64,000 nt of DNA from Enterobacter sp. 638. Lineage in GTDB: Bacteria > Pseudomonadota > Gammaproteobacteria > Enterobacterales > Enterobacteriaceae. Of the stretch, positions 37,111 through 46,671 are shown piece after piece; the first letter of the stretch is position 1, and each line of letters opens with the position of its first letter. The stretch is taken from assembly GCF_000016325.1 (NCBI RefSeq), contig NC_009436.1, positions 558,001 through 622,000 of the forward strand. Direction: 5' to 3'. Both the position numbers and the translations under genes were made by a program. Below the pieces are notes generated by a model, which saw only the letters and a program-made list of their open reading frames with translations, had not been told where the DNA came from and ran no database searches.

Positions 37111-38175
37111 TTATCCAGCGAGTAGCTCAGGGCTAATAAGGATATTGTTGCGCCCTCGGTGTTTGGCTTCGTACAGCGCTTTATCTGCTTTACCGAGCGC
37201 ACCTTCGATATCTTCGCCTTCAAAAATAGCGATACCAATACTGATGGTGACGTTGGTTGCCACGCTCTCGTTAAACATGTGTGGGATTTTAAGATCGTAG
37301 ACTTTCTGACGAATACGTTCTGCGGTCTGGCGTGCTTGCTCAAGGGTGACGCTGGTTAACAACACCATAAATTCTTCTCCGCCAAAGCGCGCAACGATAT
37401 CCCGCGAGCGAACGGCATCACGGATGGCGGCGGAAACCCGAATCAGCGCCTGATCGCCCATCATATGACCGTAGTGATCGTTGTAGGCCTTGAAATGGTC
37501 AATATCCAGCAGCAGGACGAAGTGTTCTCCCTGCTCCAGCGTTGGGAGATTTTCCAGGCGGTTATTCAATCCACGTCGGTTATACAGACCTGTCAGCGGG
37601 TCCATCATACTCAGGTCGTTGAGCGTTTCACGCTCCTCAAGCAGCCGATACAGCAACTGTTTTGCAAAGCGGTCGTTGCGCTTTTGAATGACGTGATGGA
37701 TGGCAATCCCAGCCATCGGGAGAGCGAGAGAGTAAATGACTCGCAACCAGTGCTCATGCTGGCTAAACCACATGCAAACGACAAAAGTCGGCAGCGAATG
37801 GAGCGTAAATGCTTTGATATCACTCGCGAAAGCCAGTGAGCCAATAAATAGAACGCTCAATAAGCCTAATAAAAGAAAGGTAAAAGGATCTTCCGTGACC
37901 AGCGTAAATTTATAGGCAATATGCCACGCCCATATTCCACCAAAGGTCAGTGAAATCAGCGGAATATTGATCTTCCTGGTTTTATTTCTCCAGTGCCAGA
38001 TAAGCAATGTCACACTGAGCGTAAAAATCAACGCGACAGGAAGCGTCAGCATACGCACGTTGTACAGCGGGTTCAGCAGCGTAAAAAGGGCTGAAACGGC
38101 GTTCAGGAATAAAAATAAACGTAAAGATAACTGATATTTCTTGTGGCGTAAGGAACGCCAGGATTGTGATGTCAT
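37111..38175 (-). CDS. Membrane-anchored GGDEF diguanylate cyclase
   Basis: The 354-residue protein has about six hydrophobic segments in the first 160 residues (for example LRLFLFLNAVSALFTLLNPLY and LTLPVALIFTLSVTLLIW). A GGDEF domain follows at about 190-350. The active-site motif is GGEEF at 265-269, functional in many cyclases. An inhibitory I-site RSRD lies at 256-259, exactly five residues before it, and MDPLTGLYNRRGL marks the domain start. It should make c-di-GMP with product inhibition and so favour sessile growth. It lies between fhuF and yjjZ, which are neighbours in E. coli, so it is a lineage-specific insertion. Confidence 0.92.
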   Translation of the reverse strand: MTSQSWRSLRHKKYQLSLRLFLFLNAVSALFTLLNPLYNVRMLTLPVALIFTLSVTLLIWHWRNKTRKINIPLISLTFGGIWAWHIAYKFTLVTEDPFTFLLLGLLSVLFIGSLAFASDIKAFTLHSLPTFVVCMWFSQHEHWLRVIYSLALPMAGIAIHHVIQKRNDRFAKQLLYRLLEERETLNDLSMMDPLTGLYNRRGLNNRLENLPTLEQGEHFVLLLDIDHFKAYNDHYGHMMGDQALIRVSAAIRDAVRSRDIVARFGGEEFMVLLTSVTLEQARQTAERIRQKVYDLKIPHMFNESVATNVTISIGIAIFEGEDIEGALGKADKALYEAKHRGRNNILISPELLAG

Positions 38176-38393
38176 GTCGGTATGTTTTTATTAATACTTA
38201 ATTAAATCAAAATAATGGCAGCCGATTTGAATATAAAACTGAGAAATAATCAGGAACTTAATAATCAGGAAATAGTTATGTGTAGTTAACAGGTGTGCAA
38301 TTTATCACCTTCCTCATTTCCTGTCATTACAGGAAAGGTAAAGGTGATGAGATTGTGGCGACATATACTGACAAATGCGAAAACCTATCATAT

Positions 38394-38412
38394 GATATTG
38401 GTTATCATTATC
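38394..38412 (+). promoter_or_regulatory. Fur box upstream of yjjZ
   Basis: GATATTGGTTATCATTATC matches 16 of 19 positions of the Fur consensus. It lies 19 bp before the yjjZ start codon, where a bound repressor would block the promoter. Confidence 0.78.
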
Positions 38413-38430
38413 ATATTGAGAGGGTAAACC

Positions 38431-38661
38431 ATGTTGAGTAAAGCGCTGGGAAGTGGATGGGGTGTGCTGCTGCCGGGTCTACTGATCGCTGGACTGACCT
38501 TTGCCGACCTCTCATTAGACGTCTGGAAAATGATTATTGTCTCGGGCTTATTGGTCACGTCAGCAATGATTTGGCATAAGCAATTACGCCACTTTGTACT
38601 GTTGCCGTCATGTGTCGCGCTGGTTGGCGCAATGCTGGTAATAACGATGAGTTTAAAATGA
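38431..38661 (+). CDS. yjjZ: DUF1435 small membrane protein (YjjZ)
   Basis: The 76-residue protein has the family opening MLSKALGSGWGVLLPGLLIAGL and RHFVLLPSCVALVGAMLVI near the end, giving two or three hydrophobic helices. This is the DUF1435 family, and E. coli YjjZ sits at the same place between fhuF and the leucine tRNA/rsmC block. A Fur box directly upstream indicates iron-repressed expression. Function is unknown. GAGAGGG supplies the ribosome-binding site. Confidence 0.82.
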   Translation: MLSKALGSGWGVLLPGLLIAGLTFADLSLDVWKMIIVSGLLVTSAMIWHKQLRHFVLLPSCVALVGAMLVITMSLK

Positions 38662-38701
38662 TTGAGAAAGCAGAGGTAAATCAGGAAGGAGATAAGATAA
38701 G

Positions 38702-38788
38702 TGGTGCGAAGAGGGGGACTTGAACCCCCACGTCCGTAAGAACACTAACACCTGAAGCTAGCGCGTCTACCAATTCCGCCACCTTCGC
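38702..38788 (-). tRNA. leuV: tRNA-Leu (CAG), third of three
   Basis: The 87-nt gene ends in encoded CCA. It has the long variable arm of leucine tRNA, the T-loop TTCAAGT and the anticodon CAG in CTTCAGGTG. The acceptor stem GCGAAGG pairs fully with TCTTCGC (one G-U). Because transcription runs leftward this is the promoter-distal copy. The symbol follows the E. coli leuQPV cluster and its order is by analogy only. Confidence 0.95.
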
Positions 38789-38819
38789 ACTGTTATCTTA
38801 TTTTTTGATATTGCCTCGT

Positions 38820-38906
38820 TGGTGCGAGGGGGGGGACTTGAACCCCCACGTCCGTAAGAACACTAACACCTGAAGCTAGCGCGTCTACCAATTCCGCCAC
38901 CGTCGC
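38820..38906 (-). tRNA. leuP: tRNA-Leu (CAG), second of three
   Basis: This 87-nt near-copy of the neighbour has anticodon CAG, variable arm and encoded CCA. The acceptor stem GCGACGG faces CCCTCGC, leaving a C-C opposition at position 5:68. Confidence 0.95.
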
Positions 38907-38934
38907 CCGGTGAGAACAATATCTACATGGTTTT

Positions 38935-39021
38935 TGGTGCGAGGGGGGGGACTTGAACCCCCACGTCCGTAAAGACACTAACACCTGAAGCTAGCGCGTC
39001 TACCAATTCCGCCACCGTCGC
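38935..39021 (-). tRNA. leuQ: tRNA-Leu (CAG), first of three
   Basis: This 87-nt gene has the same body and anticodon CAG as the other two. The variable-arm loop has TCTTTACGG in place of TTCTTACGG. The acceptor stem has the same C-C opposition at 5:68 as the middle copy. It is the promoter-proximal copy. Confidence 0.95.
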
Positions 39022-39176
39022 ATACCATCAATACTTAAAAAGTATTGCAACCACGGAGGCGCATTCTAGATGTTTTCAGCATTTCGTCAATAGAAAATTG
39101 TGTAGGGCGTTTTATTTGCTGCAAAAATGGACATTTACGTTGCCCGGCAGAAATTACGCTACCGGGCTGATGGCGA

Positions 39177-40205
39177 TTACTTTTTTGCCTGACGCGTCAT
39201 CACGGTACGGTAAACCTTAAAGCGACCGGTCTGCGCCAACACTTCGTGGAAGCCGAAAATCTCATCCAAAAGCTTAGGATAAGGCAGGAAGGCGTTTGCA
39301 ACGATACGCAGTTCACCGCCGCTACCAAGATGACGGACGGCCCCACGAATCAAGGTCTGTGCGGCTTCGAGGCTAGTTTCCATTCCGTCGTGGAACGGTG
39401 GGTTGGAGATAATAATATCAAAACGGCCAGTGACTTCAGAGAACACGTTGCTGGCGAAAACGTCACCTTCCAGTCCGTTAGCGGCGAGAGTCGCGCGGCT
39501 GGCTTCAACAGCAGGCGCACTCACATCGCTCAAGGTTAGGCGGACTTTCGGTGAATGGCTTGCCAGCACGGCGGAGAGCACGCCTGCGCCACAGCCCACA
39601 TCAAGGACTTTCCCTTTGGTGTGTGGCGTGAAAGTGGAAAGCAGCAGTTGGCTGCCCACGTCCAGACCGTCACGGCTGAATACGCCTGGGAGGGTTTTGA
39701 TCGTTAGGCCATCAAGCTGATACTCGCCCCAATATTTTTCCGCATCAAAGGTCGGCTGTTTGTCCAGGCGACCATGGTACAGACCACAGCGGCGAGCGCT
39801 GTCGATTTTGTTCAGCGTCGCGTATTCCGCCAGCATAGACTCTGCGCTACGCACGCCGCTGCGGTTTTCACCCACAACAAAAATATCGCAGCCTACTGGC
39901 ATCATGGACAGCAGGTTCATCAGTTGGAACTGGGCTTCTGGCTTGTTCTTTGGCCAGTAGTAAATCAGGGTGTCGCAGTCTGCCACGTCGCTTTGCTCAG
40001 CCACCAGGCTGAAGCGCACGCGGTCTTCCATCTGACGGCTCAAAAGCTGCCAGTGGTGGTATTGCTGAGTATGGGCGCGGCTAGCGGCGCACTCGAAACG
40101 GCCAGGCAGGTCATCCTGCATATCTCCGGCAAAAAGAATACGGCTTTGTTCGAAATCATCACTGTGGCGCAGCAAGACTTCACTTGCCGGGGTAAATGCA
40201 GACAT
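39177..40205 (-). CDS. rsmC: 16S rRNA m2G1207 methyltransferase RsmC
   Basis: The 342-residue enzyme methylates G1207 of 16S rRNA in the 30S subunit. It has the duplicated Rossmann layout of RsmC: a degenerate N-terminal half ([30 protein letters not shown]) and a catalytic C-terminal half with the SAM-binding [16 protein letters not shown] near 203 and the catalytic NPPFHDG near 268. It is transcribed divergently from holD, as in E. coli. Confidence 0.96.
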   Translation of the reverse strand: MSAFTPASEVLLRHSDDFEQSRILFAGDMQDDLPGRFECAASRAHTQQYHHWQLLSRQMEDRVRFSLVAEQSDVADCDTLIYYWPKNKPEAQFQLMNLLSMMPVGCDIFVVGENRSGVRSAESMLAEYATLNKIDSARRCGLYHGRLDKQPTFDAEKYWGEYQLDGLTIKTLPGVFSRDGLDVGSQLLLSTFTPHTKGKVLDVGCGAGVLSAVLASHSPKVRLTLSDVSAPAVEASRATLAANGLEGDVFASNVFSEVTGRFDIIISNPPFHDGMETSLEAAQTLIRGAVRHLGSGGELRIVANAFLPYPKLLDEIFGFHEVLAQTGRFKVYRTVMTRQAKK

Positions 40206-40307
40206 GAATTGTTCCTCAATAAACTATGGCGGCGAGTATAGTTGGTTGATGGCGCAGATACGACATATTTGCTATATTTGCGCGCCTGACAGACAGGAGT
40301 TTTCGCT

Positions 40308-40721
40308 ATGACATCCCGACGAGACTGGCAGTTACAGCAACTGGGCATTACCCAGTGGGCTCTGCGTCGCCCGACGGCGTTGCAGGGCGAAATTGCTATC
40401 TCAATTCCTGCGCATGTTCGTCTGGTTATGGTGGCAGAAGCATTGCCCGCATTGAATGAAACGCTGATCAATGATGTGCTGCGCACGCTGAAAGTGAGCC
40501 AGGATCAGGTGTTGCAACTCACGCCCGATCGTGTCGCCATGTTACCCGCCGAAAGTCACTGTAATTTCTGGCAGTTAGGCGTAGAAGAAGCGCTTACGCT
40601 TCGTGGTGGCAGGCTCTCTTCGCCAACCCTGGAAGAACTAAAAGCAAACCCAGCAGCGCGAAGCGCTCTATGGCAACAAATCTGCGAATATGAACACGAT
40701 TTCTTCCCTCACGACGACTGA
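40308..40721 (+). CDS. holD: DNA polymerase III psi subunit HolD
   Basis: The 137-residue clamp-loader subunit starts MTSRRDWQLQQLGITQWALRRPTALQGEIAI, the N-terminal peptide that binds the gamma/tau complex. The rest forms the chi-binding Rossmann-like fold. It links the clamp loader to HolC and SSB. Its last 32 bp overlap the start of rimI, as in E. coli. Confidence 0.95.
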   Translation: MTSRRDWQLQQLGITQWALRRPTALQGEIAISIPAHVRLVMVAEALPALNETLINDVLRTLKVSQDQVLQLTPDRVAMLPAESHCNFWQLGVEEALTLRGGRLSSPTLEELKANPAARSALWQQICEYEHDFFPHDD

Positions 40722-41133
40722 TCTCGCATCGGCGTTCGCGATTGAAACACGCGCCCACGCTTTCCCGTGGAGCGAAAAAACCTTTGCCAGCAATCAGGGC
40801 GAGCGTTATCTCAATCTCCGTATGGATGTTGACGGCGAGATGGCCGCGTTTGCCATTACGCAGGTCGTTCTGGATGAGGCAACGCTGTTTAATATCGCTG
40901 TCGATCCGGCTTTTCAGCGCCGAGGTTTGGGCAGAGAACTGCTTGAATTTTTGATTCGCGAGCTGGAAGCGCGAGACGTTTTCACGCTTTGGCTTGAGGT
41001 GCGCGCGTCGAATATCGCCGCCATTGCGCTCTACGAAAGCTTAGGCTTTAACGAGGCGACGATTCGCCGTAATTATTACCCCACTGCAGACGGGCGCGAA
41101 GACGCCATCATCATGGCTCTGCCGATTGGATAA
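40690..41133 (+). CDS. rimI: Ribosomal protein S18 N-acetyltransferase RimI
   Basis: The 147-residue GNAT enzyme acetylates the N-terminus of ribosomal protein S18. The acetyl-CoA loop is QRRGLGREL near 76-84, preceded by [11 protein letters not shown] and followed by [21 protein letters not shown] and the C-terminal [16 protein letters not shown] typical of RimI. It is translationally linked to holD by overlap, and yjjG follows 14 bp later. Confidence 0.96.
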   Translation: MNTISSLTTTDLASAFAIETRAHAFPWSEKTFASNQGERYLNLRMDVDGEMAAFAITQVVLDEATLFNIAVDPAFQRRGLGRELLEFLIRELEARDVFTLWLEVRASNIAAIALYESLGFNEATIRRNYYPTADGREDAIIMALPIG

Positions 41134-41147
41134 AAAAGGTTGTAACG

Positions 41148-41825
41148 ATGAAATGGGACTGGATTTTCTTTGACGCCGACGAAACGCTGTTTACGTTTGA
41201 TTCGTTTGGCGGTCTACAGCGGATGTTTTTGGATTATAGCGTTACCTTTACCGCTGAGGATTTTCAGGACTATCAGGCGGTGAATAAGCCGCTGTGGGTG
41301 GATTACCAGAACGGAACCATCACCGCGTTGCAGCTTCAGCATCAGCGCTTTCAAAGCTGGTCGGAGCGTTTGAACGTGAATCCCGGCTCGCTCAATGAAG
41401 CCTTTCTGAATGCGATGGCAGAGATCTGTGCGCCTTTACCGGGTGCGGTGTCGTTGCTTAATGCACTGAAAGGCAAAGCGAAGCTTGGGATCATTACCAA
41501 CGGCTTTACCGCCTTGCAGCAGATCCGCCTTGAGCGCACCGGTCTGCGCGATCATTTTGATGCGTTAGTGATTTCCGAACAGGTGGGCGTACCCAAACCG
41601 GATCCGCGCATTTTTGATTATGCGCTGGAACAAGCGGGTCACCCCGATCGTGAACGCGTGCTGATGGTGGGCGACACCGCCGAGTCAGATATTCTGGGCG
41701 GCATGAAGTCTGGTCTTGCAACTGTCTGGCTTAATGCGCATAGCCGCGCCTTACCAGACGGCATTCATCCGACCTGGACCGTCACATCATTGAACGAACT
41801 GGAGCAACTCCTGTGTAAACAATGA
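41148..41825 (+). CDS. yjjG: dUMP / house-cleaning nucleotidase YjjG
   Basis: The 225-residue HAD-superfamily phosphatase opens with FFDADETLF (the nucleophile Asp9 and acid Asp11) and has ITNG (motif II), [11 protein letters not shown] (motif III) and GDTAESD (motif IV). A helical cap lies between motifs I and II. YjjG removes phosphate from dUMP, dTMP and mutagenic pyrimidine analogues. It forms an operon with holD and rimI. Confidence 0.95.
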   Translation: MKWDWIFFDADETLFTFDSFGGLQRMFLDYSVTFTAEDFQDYQAVNKPLWVDYQNGTITALQLQHQRFQSWSERLNVNPGSLNEAFLNAMAEICAPLPGAVSLLNALKGKAKLGIITNGFTALQQIRLERTGLRDHFDALVISEQVGVPKPDPRIFDYALEQAGHPDRERVLMVGDTAESDILGGMKSGLATVWLNAHSRALPDGIHPTWTVTSLNELEQLLCKQ

Positions 41826-41916
41826 TTGCCTGCCCCCCGTTGATGGGTAAAATAGCCGCAATTTCGTATTCCATGATGCGTGGCCAACTGCCGCGCTTAT
41901 ATAAGAAGATTCAATT

Positions 41917-43506
41917 ATGACGTTGTCCCCTTATCTGCAAGAGGTGGCGAAGCGCCGTACTTTTGCCATTATCTCTCACCCGGATGCCGGTAAAACGACC
42001 ATCACCGAAAAGGTGCTTTTATTCGGACAGGCGATTCAAACTGCCGGTACGGTAAAAGGCCGTGGTTCAAGCCAGCACGCGAAATCGGACTGGATGGAGA
42101 TGGAAAAGCAGCGTGGTATTTCGATTACCACGTCCGTGATGCAGTTCCCGTATCACGACTGCCTGGTGAACCTGCTGGACACACCGGGCCACGAAGACTT
42201 CTCTGAAGATACCTACCGTACGCTGACAGCGGTTGACTGCTGTTTGATGGTGATCGACGCCGCAAAAGGGGTAGAAGATCGTACCCGTAAGCTGATGGAA
42301 GTCACTCGTCTGCGCGACACGCCGATCCTCACGTTTATGAACAAACTTGACCGTGACATCCGTGACCCGATGGAAGTGATGGATGAAGTGGAGCGTGAGC
42401 TGAAAATCGCCTGCGCGCCTATCACCTGGCCGATTGGCTGCGGCAAGCTGTTTAAGGGCGTTTACCACCTTTATAAAGACGAAGTGTATCTCTACCAGAC
42501 CGGCAAAGGTCACACAATTCAGGAAGTTCGCATCGTAAAAGGCCTGGATAACCCTGAACTGGAAACGGCTGTCGGCGAAGAGCTGGCGGTGCAGTTGCGT
42601 GATGAGCTGGAGCTGGTGAAAGGCGCGTCGCACGAATTTGACCACGAGTTATTCCTGGCCGGTGAAATCACGCCTGTCTTCTTTGGTACTGCGCTGGGTA
42701 ACTTTGGCGTTGACCATATGCTCGACGGCTTGATCGAGTGGGCACCGCAGCCGATGCCGCGTAAAACCGACACCCGCCTGGTTGAAGCTTCTGAAGAGAA
42801 GTTCACCGGTTTTGTCTTTAAGATTCAGGCCAACATGGACCCGAAACACCGCGACCGCGTCGCGTTCCTGCGTGTGGTTTCAGGTCAGTACGAAAAAGGT
42901 ATGAAGCTGCGCCAGGTGCGTATCGGCAAAGACGTTGTGATCTCCGACGCGTTGACCTTTATGGCGGGTGACCGTTCCCACGTCGAAGAAGCGTATCCGG
43001 GCGATATCATTGGTCTGCACAACCACGGCACGATCCAGATCGGCGATACATTCACTCAGGGCGAAATGATGAAGTTTACGGGTATCCCGAACTTCGCCCC
43101 AGAACTGTTCCGCCGTATTCGCCTGCGCGATCCGCTGAAGCAAAAACAGCTGCTGAAAGGTCTGGTTCAGCTGTCCGAAGAGGGCGCGGTGCAGGTCTTC
43201 CGTCCTATCTCGAACAACGATCTGATCGTGGGTGCTGTGGGTGTACTTCAGTTTGACGTGGTCGTTGCGCGCCTGAAAAGCGAGTACAACGTTGAGGCGA
43301 TTTACGAATCGGTGAACGTTGCGACAGCACGCTGGGTTGAATGTTCTGACGTGAAAAAATTCGAAGAATTTAAGCGTAAGAATGAAATCCAGCTGGCACT
43401 GGATGGCGGTGATAACCTCACCTACATCGCGCCGACCATGGTTAACCTGAACCTCACTCAGGAGCGTTACCCGGACGTTCAGTTCCGCAAAACGCGCGAG
43501 CACTAA
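41917..43506 (+). CDS. prfC: Peptide chain release factor 3
   Basis: The 529-residue translational GTPase recycles RF1 and RF2 after peptide release. G motifs are [12 protein letters not shown] (G1), [12 protein letters not shown] (G2), [16 protein letters not shown] (G3) and NKLDRD (G4), followed by beta-barrel domains II and III. Length equals E. coli RF3. It lies 91 bp after yjjG with its own leader, and a strong palindromic terminator follows. Confidence 0.98.
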   Translation: MTLSPYLQEVAKRRTFAIISHPDAGKTTITEKVLLFGQAIQTAGTVKGRGSSQHAKSDWMEMEKQRGISITTSVMQFPYHDCLVNLLDTPGHEDFSEDTYRTLTAVDCCLMVIDAAKGVEDRTRKLMEVTRLRDTPILTFMNKLDRDIRDPMEVMDEVERELKIACAPITWPIGCGKLFKGVYHLYKDEVYLYQTGKGHTIQEVRIVKGLDNPELETAVGEELAVQLRDELELVKGASHEFDHELFLAGEITPVFFGTALGNFGVDHMLDGLIEWAPQPMPRKTDTRLVEASEEKFTGFVFKIQANMDPKHRDRVAFLRVVSGQYEKGMKLRQVRIGKDVVISDALTFMAGDRSHVEEAYPGDIIGLHNHGTIQIGDTFTQGEMMKFTGIPNFAPELFRRIRLRDPLKQKQLLKGLVQLSEEGAVQVFRPISNNDLIVGAVGVLQFDVVVARLKSEYNVEAIYESVNVATARWVECSDVKKFEEFKRKNEIQLALDGGDNLTYIAPTMVNLNLTQERYPDVQFRKTREH

Positions 43507-43516
43507 TCCTATCTCA

Positions 43517-43541
43517 GAGCGCGGCGATCGCCGCGCTCTTC
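43517..43541 (+). terminator. Terminator after prfC
   Basis: GAGCGCGGCGA and TCGCCGCGCTC form a perfect 22-bp palindrome, 10 bases past the stop codon, followed by TTCTT. Confidence 0.85.
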
Positions 43542-43809
43542 TTAATTCCCTGCTTTATTAATCCCTTGCGGAATTTTCTTAATTCATCGCTTTTTTATCT
43601 CTATCGCTCATTATTTCGCCGTTTCTGAAAGCAGCCCTCAAATTGTGATCTATATTTAACTCAGTGTTTAGCACCGGGCGCGGATGAAAGCTCTGTTCAA
43701 TGCGTGTTGATAAGCCTCTCATCCCGACCGTGTGTTTAATCGCAAAATTAATAACTAGTCCAAGGGATGTTTGACGCTCAAATTACGAGCAAACTACAGG
43801 AATACATCG
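43539..43809. promoter_or_regulatory. osmY promoter region
   Basis: About 270 non-coding bases lie between the prfC terminator and osmY. The region near 43645-43680 (GTGATCTATATTTAACTCAG) resembles a sigma-S type -10 with upstream C, as expected for osmY. Several regulators (Lrp, CRP, IHF) act here in E. coli, but I cannot place their sites with confidence. Confidence 0.45.
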
Positions 43810-44427
43810 ATGAATATGACAAGACTGAAGATTTCTAAAACTCTGCTGGCAGTCACTTTGGGTAGCATCCTGGTAAGCGGTTCTGCACTCGCAGAAACCA
43901 CCGCCACGGATAAAGCGCAATCCACCGCTGATTCCGCAGGGCAAAAAATCGATAGCTCTATGAATAAAGTCGGTAATTTCATGGATGACAGCTCTATCAC
44001 AGCAAAAGTGAAAGCCGCTCTGGTGGATGATGAAAACATCAAGAGCACCGACATTTCCGTGAAAACGGACAAGAAAGTGGTCACATTAAGTGGCTTTGTC
44101 GAAAGCCAGGCGCAAGCTGAAAAAGCGGTCACCGTGGCTAAAGGCGTTGAGGGTGTAACCTCAGTCAGCGACAAACTGCACGTACGTGATGCCAAAGATC
44201 AGTCTGTGAAAGGCTATGCAGGCGATACGGCAACCACTAGCGAAATCAAAGCTAAACTATTAGCAGATGACATCGTGCCGTCACGTAAAGTGAAAGTGGA
44301 AACCACCGATGGTGTGGTGCAGCTCTCCGGTACGGTTGATTCACAGGCGCAGGTTGAGCGTGCCGAAACTATCGCTAAAGCCGTTGATGGCGTGAAAAGC
44401 GTTAAAAACGATCTGAAAGCGAAATAA
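43810..44427 (+). CDS. osmY: Periplasmic chaperone OsmY (two BON domains)
   Basis: I place the start at ATG 43810, giving [20 protein letters not shown], a signal peptide cleaved after ALA. The 205-residue protein has two BON domains (about 58-125, [23 protein letters not shown]; and 136-203, [27 protein letters not shown]). OsmY is induced by hyperosmolarity and stationary phase through sigma-S and protects periplasmic proteins and autotransporters during export. The N-terminal linker differs from E. coli and is four residues longer. Confidence 0.95.
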   Translation: MNMTRLKISKTLLAVTLGSILVSGSALAETTATDKAQSTADSAGQKIDSSMNKVGNFMDDSSITAKVKAALVDDENIKSTDISVKTDKKVVTLSGFVESQAQAEKAVTVAKGVEGVTSVSDKLHVRDAKDQSVKGYAGDTATTSEIKAKLLADDIVPSRKVKVETTDGVVQLSGTVDSQAQVERAETIAKAVDGVKSVKNDLKAK

Positions 44428-44510
44428 AAACAACATTTGGCTGAACGCCGGTGGGCGTCCTGAGCGCCCACATTAAGCGGCCGATATTAACTATGGTAAA
44501 GGAGAGTTCT

Positions 44511-44672
44511 ATGTTTCGTTGGGGCATCATATTTCTGGTTATCGCGTTAATTGCCGCTGCTCTGGGCTTTGGTGGTCTGGCTGGTACAGCCGCATGGGCC
44601 GCTAAACTTGTCTTCGTTGTCGGTATTGTCCTGTTCCTGGTCAGCCTGTTTACCGGACGCCGTCGTCCCTAG
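44511..44672 (+). CDS. ytjA: DUF1328 small membrane protein YtjA
   Basis: The 53-residue protein starts at ATG 44511 behind AAAGGAGAG; the upstream in-frame ORF lacks a ribosome-binding site. It has two hydrophobic helices ([22 protein letters not shown] and [18 protein letters not shown]) and a basic GRRRP tail, the DUF1328 pattern. It lies 83 bp after osmY, as in E. coli. Function is unknown; stress-linked expression is likely by context. Confidence 0.92.
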   Translation: MFRWGIIFLVIALIAAALGFGGLAGTAAWAAKLVFVVGIVLFLVSLFTGRRRP

Positions 44673-44724
44673 CTGAGCGCAACACGCCCGTCGATACGCG
44701 AAGCGACAATCGACACCCACATCC

Positions 44725-44751
44725 AAAGCCAGTCCTTGCGACTGGCTTTTT
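44725..44751 (+). terminator. Terminator after ytjA
   Basis: AAAGCCAGTC and GACTGGCTTT pair around CTTGC and are followed by a T-tract. Confidence 0.88.
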
Positions 44752-44821
44752 CTGGTTTGAGTAAGGGGTACAGAATGCGCTACTGTGTCCTTATGATAAA
44801 AATCAGAACAGGAATGCAGCA

Positions 44822-45892
44822 GTGGGACAAAGAATTCCCGTTACGCTCGGTAATATAGCGCCGCTAGCGTTAAAACCCTTTCGTCCCGGTCAGCTCGCAA
44901 TTGTGTGTGAAGGCGGTGGACAGCGAGGAATCTTCACGGCTGGCGTGCTGGATGAATTTATGCGCGCGCAATTTAACCCGTTCGACCAATTCTTCGGCAC
45001 GTCCGCCGGCGCGCAGAATCTTTCCGCCTACGTCTGCAACCAGCCCGGTTACGCCCGCAAAGTGATCATGCGCTACACCACTTCACGCGATTTTTTTAAT
45101 CCGATTCGCTTTGTGCGCGGCGGAAATCTTATCGATCTCGACTGGCTGTTAGATTCCACCGCCAGCAAGATGCCGCTGGCGATGGATACTGCTGCGCGCC
45201 TGTTCGATACGGGCAAAGAGTTTTGGATGTGTGCCAGCCGGGGCGACGACTACACGCCGGGTTATTTCTCGCCACAAAAGGAGAACTGGCTGGATATTAT
45301 TCGTGCCTCGAGTGCGATTCCTGGTTTTTACCGTACTGCCGCTGCGCTCGATGGTATTCCATATCTTGATGGCGGGATCAGCGATGCGGTCCCCGTTCAG
45401 GAGGCCGCCCGTCGCGGTGCGAAAACGATCGTGGTGATCCGCACCGTGCCGTCACAGATGTACTACACCCCGCAGTGGTTTAAACGGATGGAGCGCTGGC
45501 TGGGCGACAGCAGCCTGCAGTCGCTGGTGAACATTGCGCATCAGCATGAATCCAGCTACAGCGCGATGCAGCGTTTTATCGAGAAACCGCCCGGCAAGCT
45601 GCGTATTTTTGAAATCTACCCGCCAAAACCGCTCCTGAGCATGGCGCTGGGAAGCCGTCTGCCATCCCTTCGCGATGATTACAAAACAGGACGACTTTGC
45701 GGGCGTTATTTCCTGGCGACGGTCGGAAAAATGCTGGCTGAACAGCCACCAATACGGCGGCATAAAAGGATCATCACGCCGCCAACGTTCGTGGTGCCGC
45801 CTGCTGCTGTCGCGAATGATGTTGTGGCGACGCCGCTGATTGACGCTCCTCACGCCAACGACACCACTTTTGATAACGAGGATCTGGCGTGA
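44822..45892 (+). CDS. yjjU: Patatin-like phospholipase YjjU
   Basis: The 356-residue protein starts at GTG 44822, the same start as in E. coli by sequence (MGQRIPVTLGNIAPL). It has the patatin elements: oxyanion loop GGGQRG near 32-37, nucleophile elbow GTSAG near 59-63 and catalytic Asp in DGGISDAVPV near 180. Such enzymes are serine-aspartate acyl hydrolases; the E. coli substrate is not known. Its stop overlaps the GTG start of yjjV by 4 bases. Confidence 0.93.
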   Translation: MGQRIPVTLGNIAPLALKPFRPGQLAIVCEGGGQRGIFTAGVLDEFMRAQFNPFDQFFGTSAGAQNLSAYVCNQPGYARKVIMRYTTSRDFFNPIRFVRGGNLIDLDWLLDSTASKMPLAMDTAARLFDTGKEFWMCASRGDDYTPGYFSPQKENWLDIIRASSAIPGFYRTAAALDGIPYLDGGISDAVPVQEAARRGAKTIVVIRTVPSQMYYTPQWFKRMERWLGDSSLQSLVNIAHQHESSYSAMQRFIEKPPGKLRIFEIYPPKPLLSMALGSRLPSLRDDYKTGRLCGRYFLATVGKMLAEQPPIRRHKRIITPPTFVVPPAAVANDVVATPLIDAPHANDTTFDNEDLA

Positions 45893-46671
45893 CTTTCCGC
45901 TTTGTTGATACCCATTGCCACTTTGATTTTCCGCCGTTTACCGGCCATGAAGCGCAAAGCATTCAGCAAGCGGCGGATGCAGGTGTCCAGGCGATAATCG
46001 TCCCGGCGATCGAAGCCGCACATTTCGATCGGGTACTCGATCTGGCTGGGACGCATACCGCGCTGTACGCTGCTTTGGGTCTGCATCCGATTGTGATTGA
46101 AAAGCATCTGGACGCACACATTGAGGTGCTTGAGGACAAAATGCGATCCGAAAGCAAGAAACTGGTGGCGATAGGGGAGATCGGTTTGGATCTGTATCGT
46201 GACGATCCGCAGTTTGAACGCCAGCAGACGATCCTGGATGCGCAGCTTAAACTGGCCAGACACCATAATTTACCGGTGATTCTGCATTCGCGGCGCACTC
46301 ACGATAAGCTGGCGATGCATCTCAAACGTCACGATCTACCGCGAACCGGCGTGGTGCATGGTTTCGCCGGAAGCCTTCAGCAGGCGCAGCGCTTTATTGA
46401 GCTGGGTTATAAAATCGGCGTGGGCGGAACGATCACCTATCCGCGCGCCAGTAAAACCCGTGATGTGATGACGCAATTGCCGCTTTCATCGTTGCTTCTG
46501 GAAACCGACGCGCCTGATATGCCGCTCAATGGTTTTCAGGGAGAGCCCAACCGTCCGGAGCAGGCCGCACGCGTCTTTGCGACATTATGCGAACTCCGCG
46601 ACGAACCAGCAGACGTTATCGCAGATGCGTTGTTACGAAATACTCACGATCTCTTTGGGATCACACTATAA
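45889..46671 (+). CDS. yjjV: TatD-family metallohydrolase YjjV
   Basis: GTG 45889 overlaps the yjjU stop (GTGA), giving translational coupling. The 260-residue TIM-barrel metal hydrolase has DTHCHFDFP near 7-15, GEIGLDLY near 96, [11 protein letters not shown] near 132 with a metal-binding His, and [11 protein letters not shown] near 204. TatD enzymes act as DNases or nucleases; YjjV itself is poorly characterised. It converges with yjjW and the ends overlap by 6 bp. Confidence 0.93.
   Translation: MTFRFVDTHCHFDFPPFTGHEAQSIQQAADAGVQAIIVPAIEAAHFDRVLDLAGTHTALYAALGLHPIVIEKHLDAHIEVLEDKMRSESKKLVAIGEIGLDLYRDDPQFERQQTILDAQLKLARHHNLPVILHSRRTHDKLAMHLKRHDLPRTGVVHGFAGSLQQAQRFIELGYKIGVGGTITYPRASKTRDVMTQLPLSSLLLETDAPDMPLNGFQGEPNRPEQAARVFATLCELRDEPADVIADALLRNTHDLFGITL

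Noticed and set aside
38793..38984. 63-codon ORF across the tRNA-Leu cluster
   Set aside because: It lies entirely over tRNA genes and their spacers.
40690..40721. holD-rimI overlap as an assembly error
   Set aside because: The same overlap exists in E. coli and both proteins are full length.
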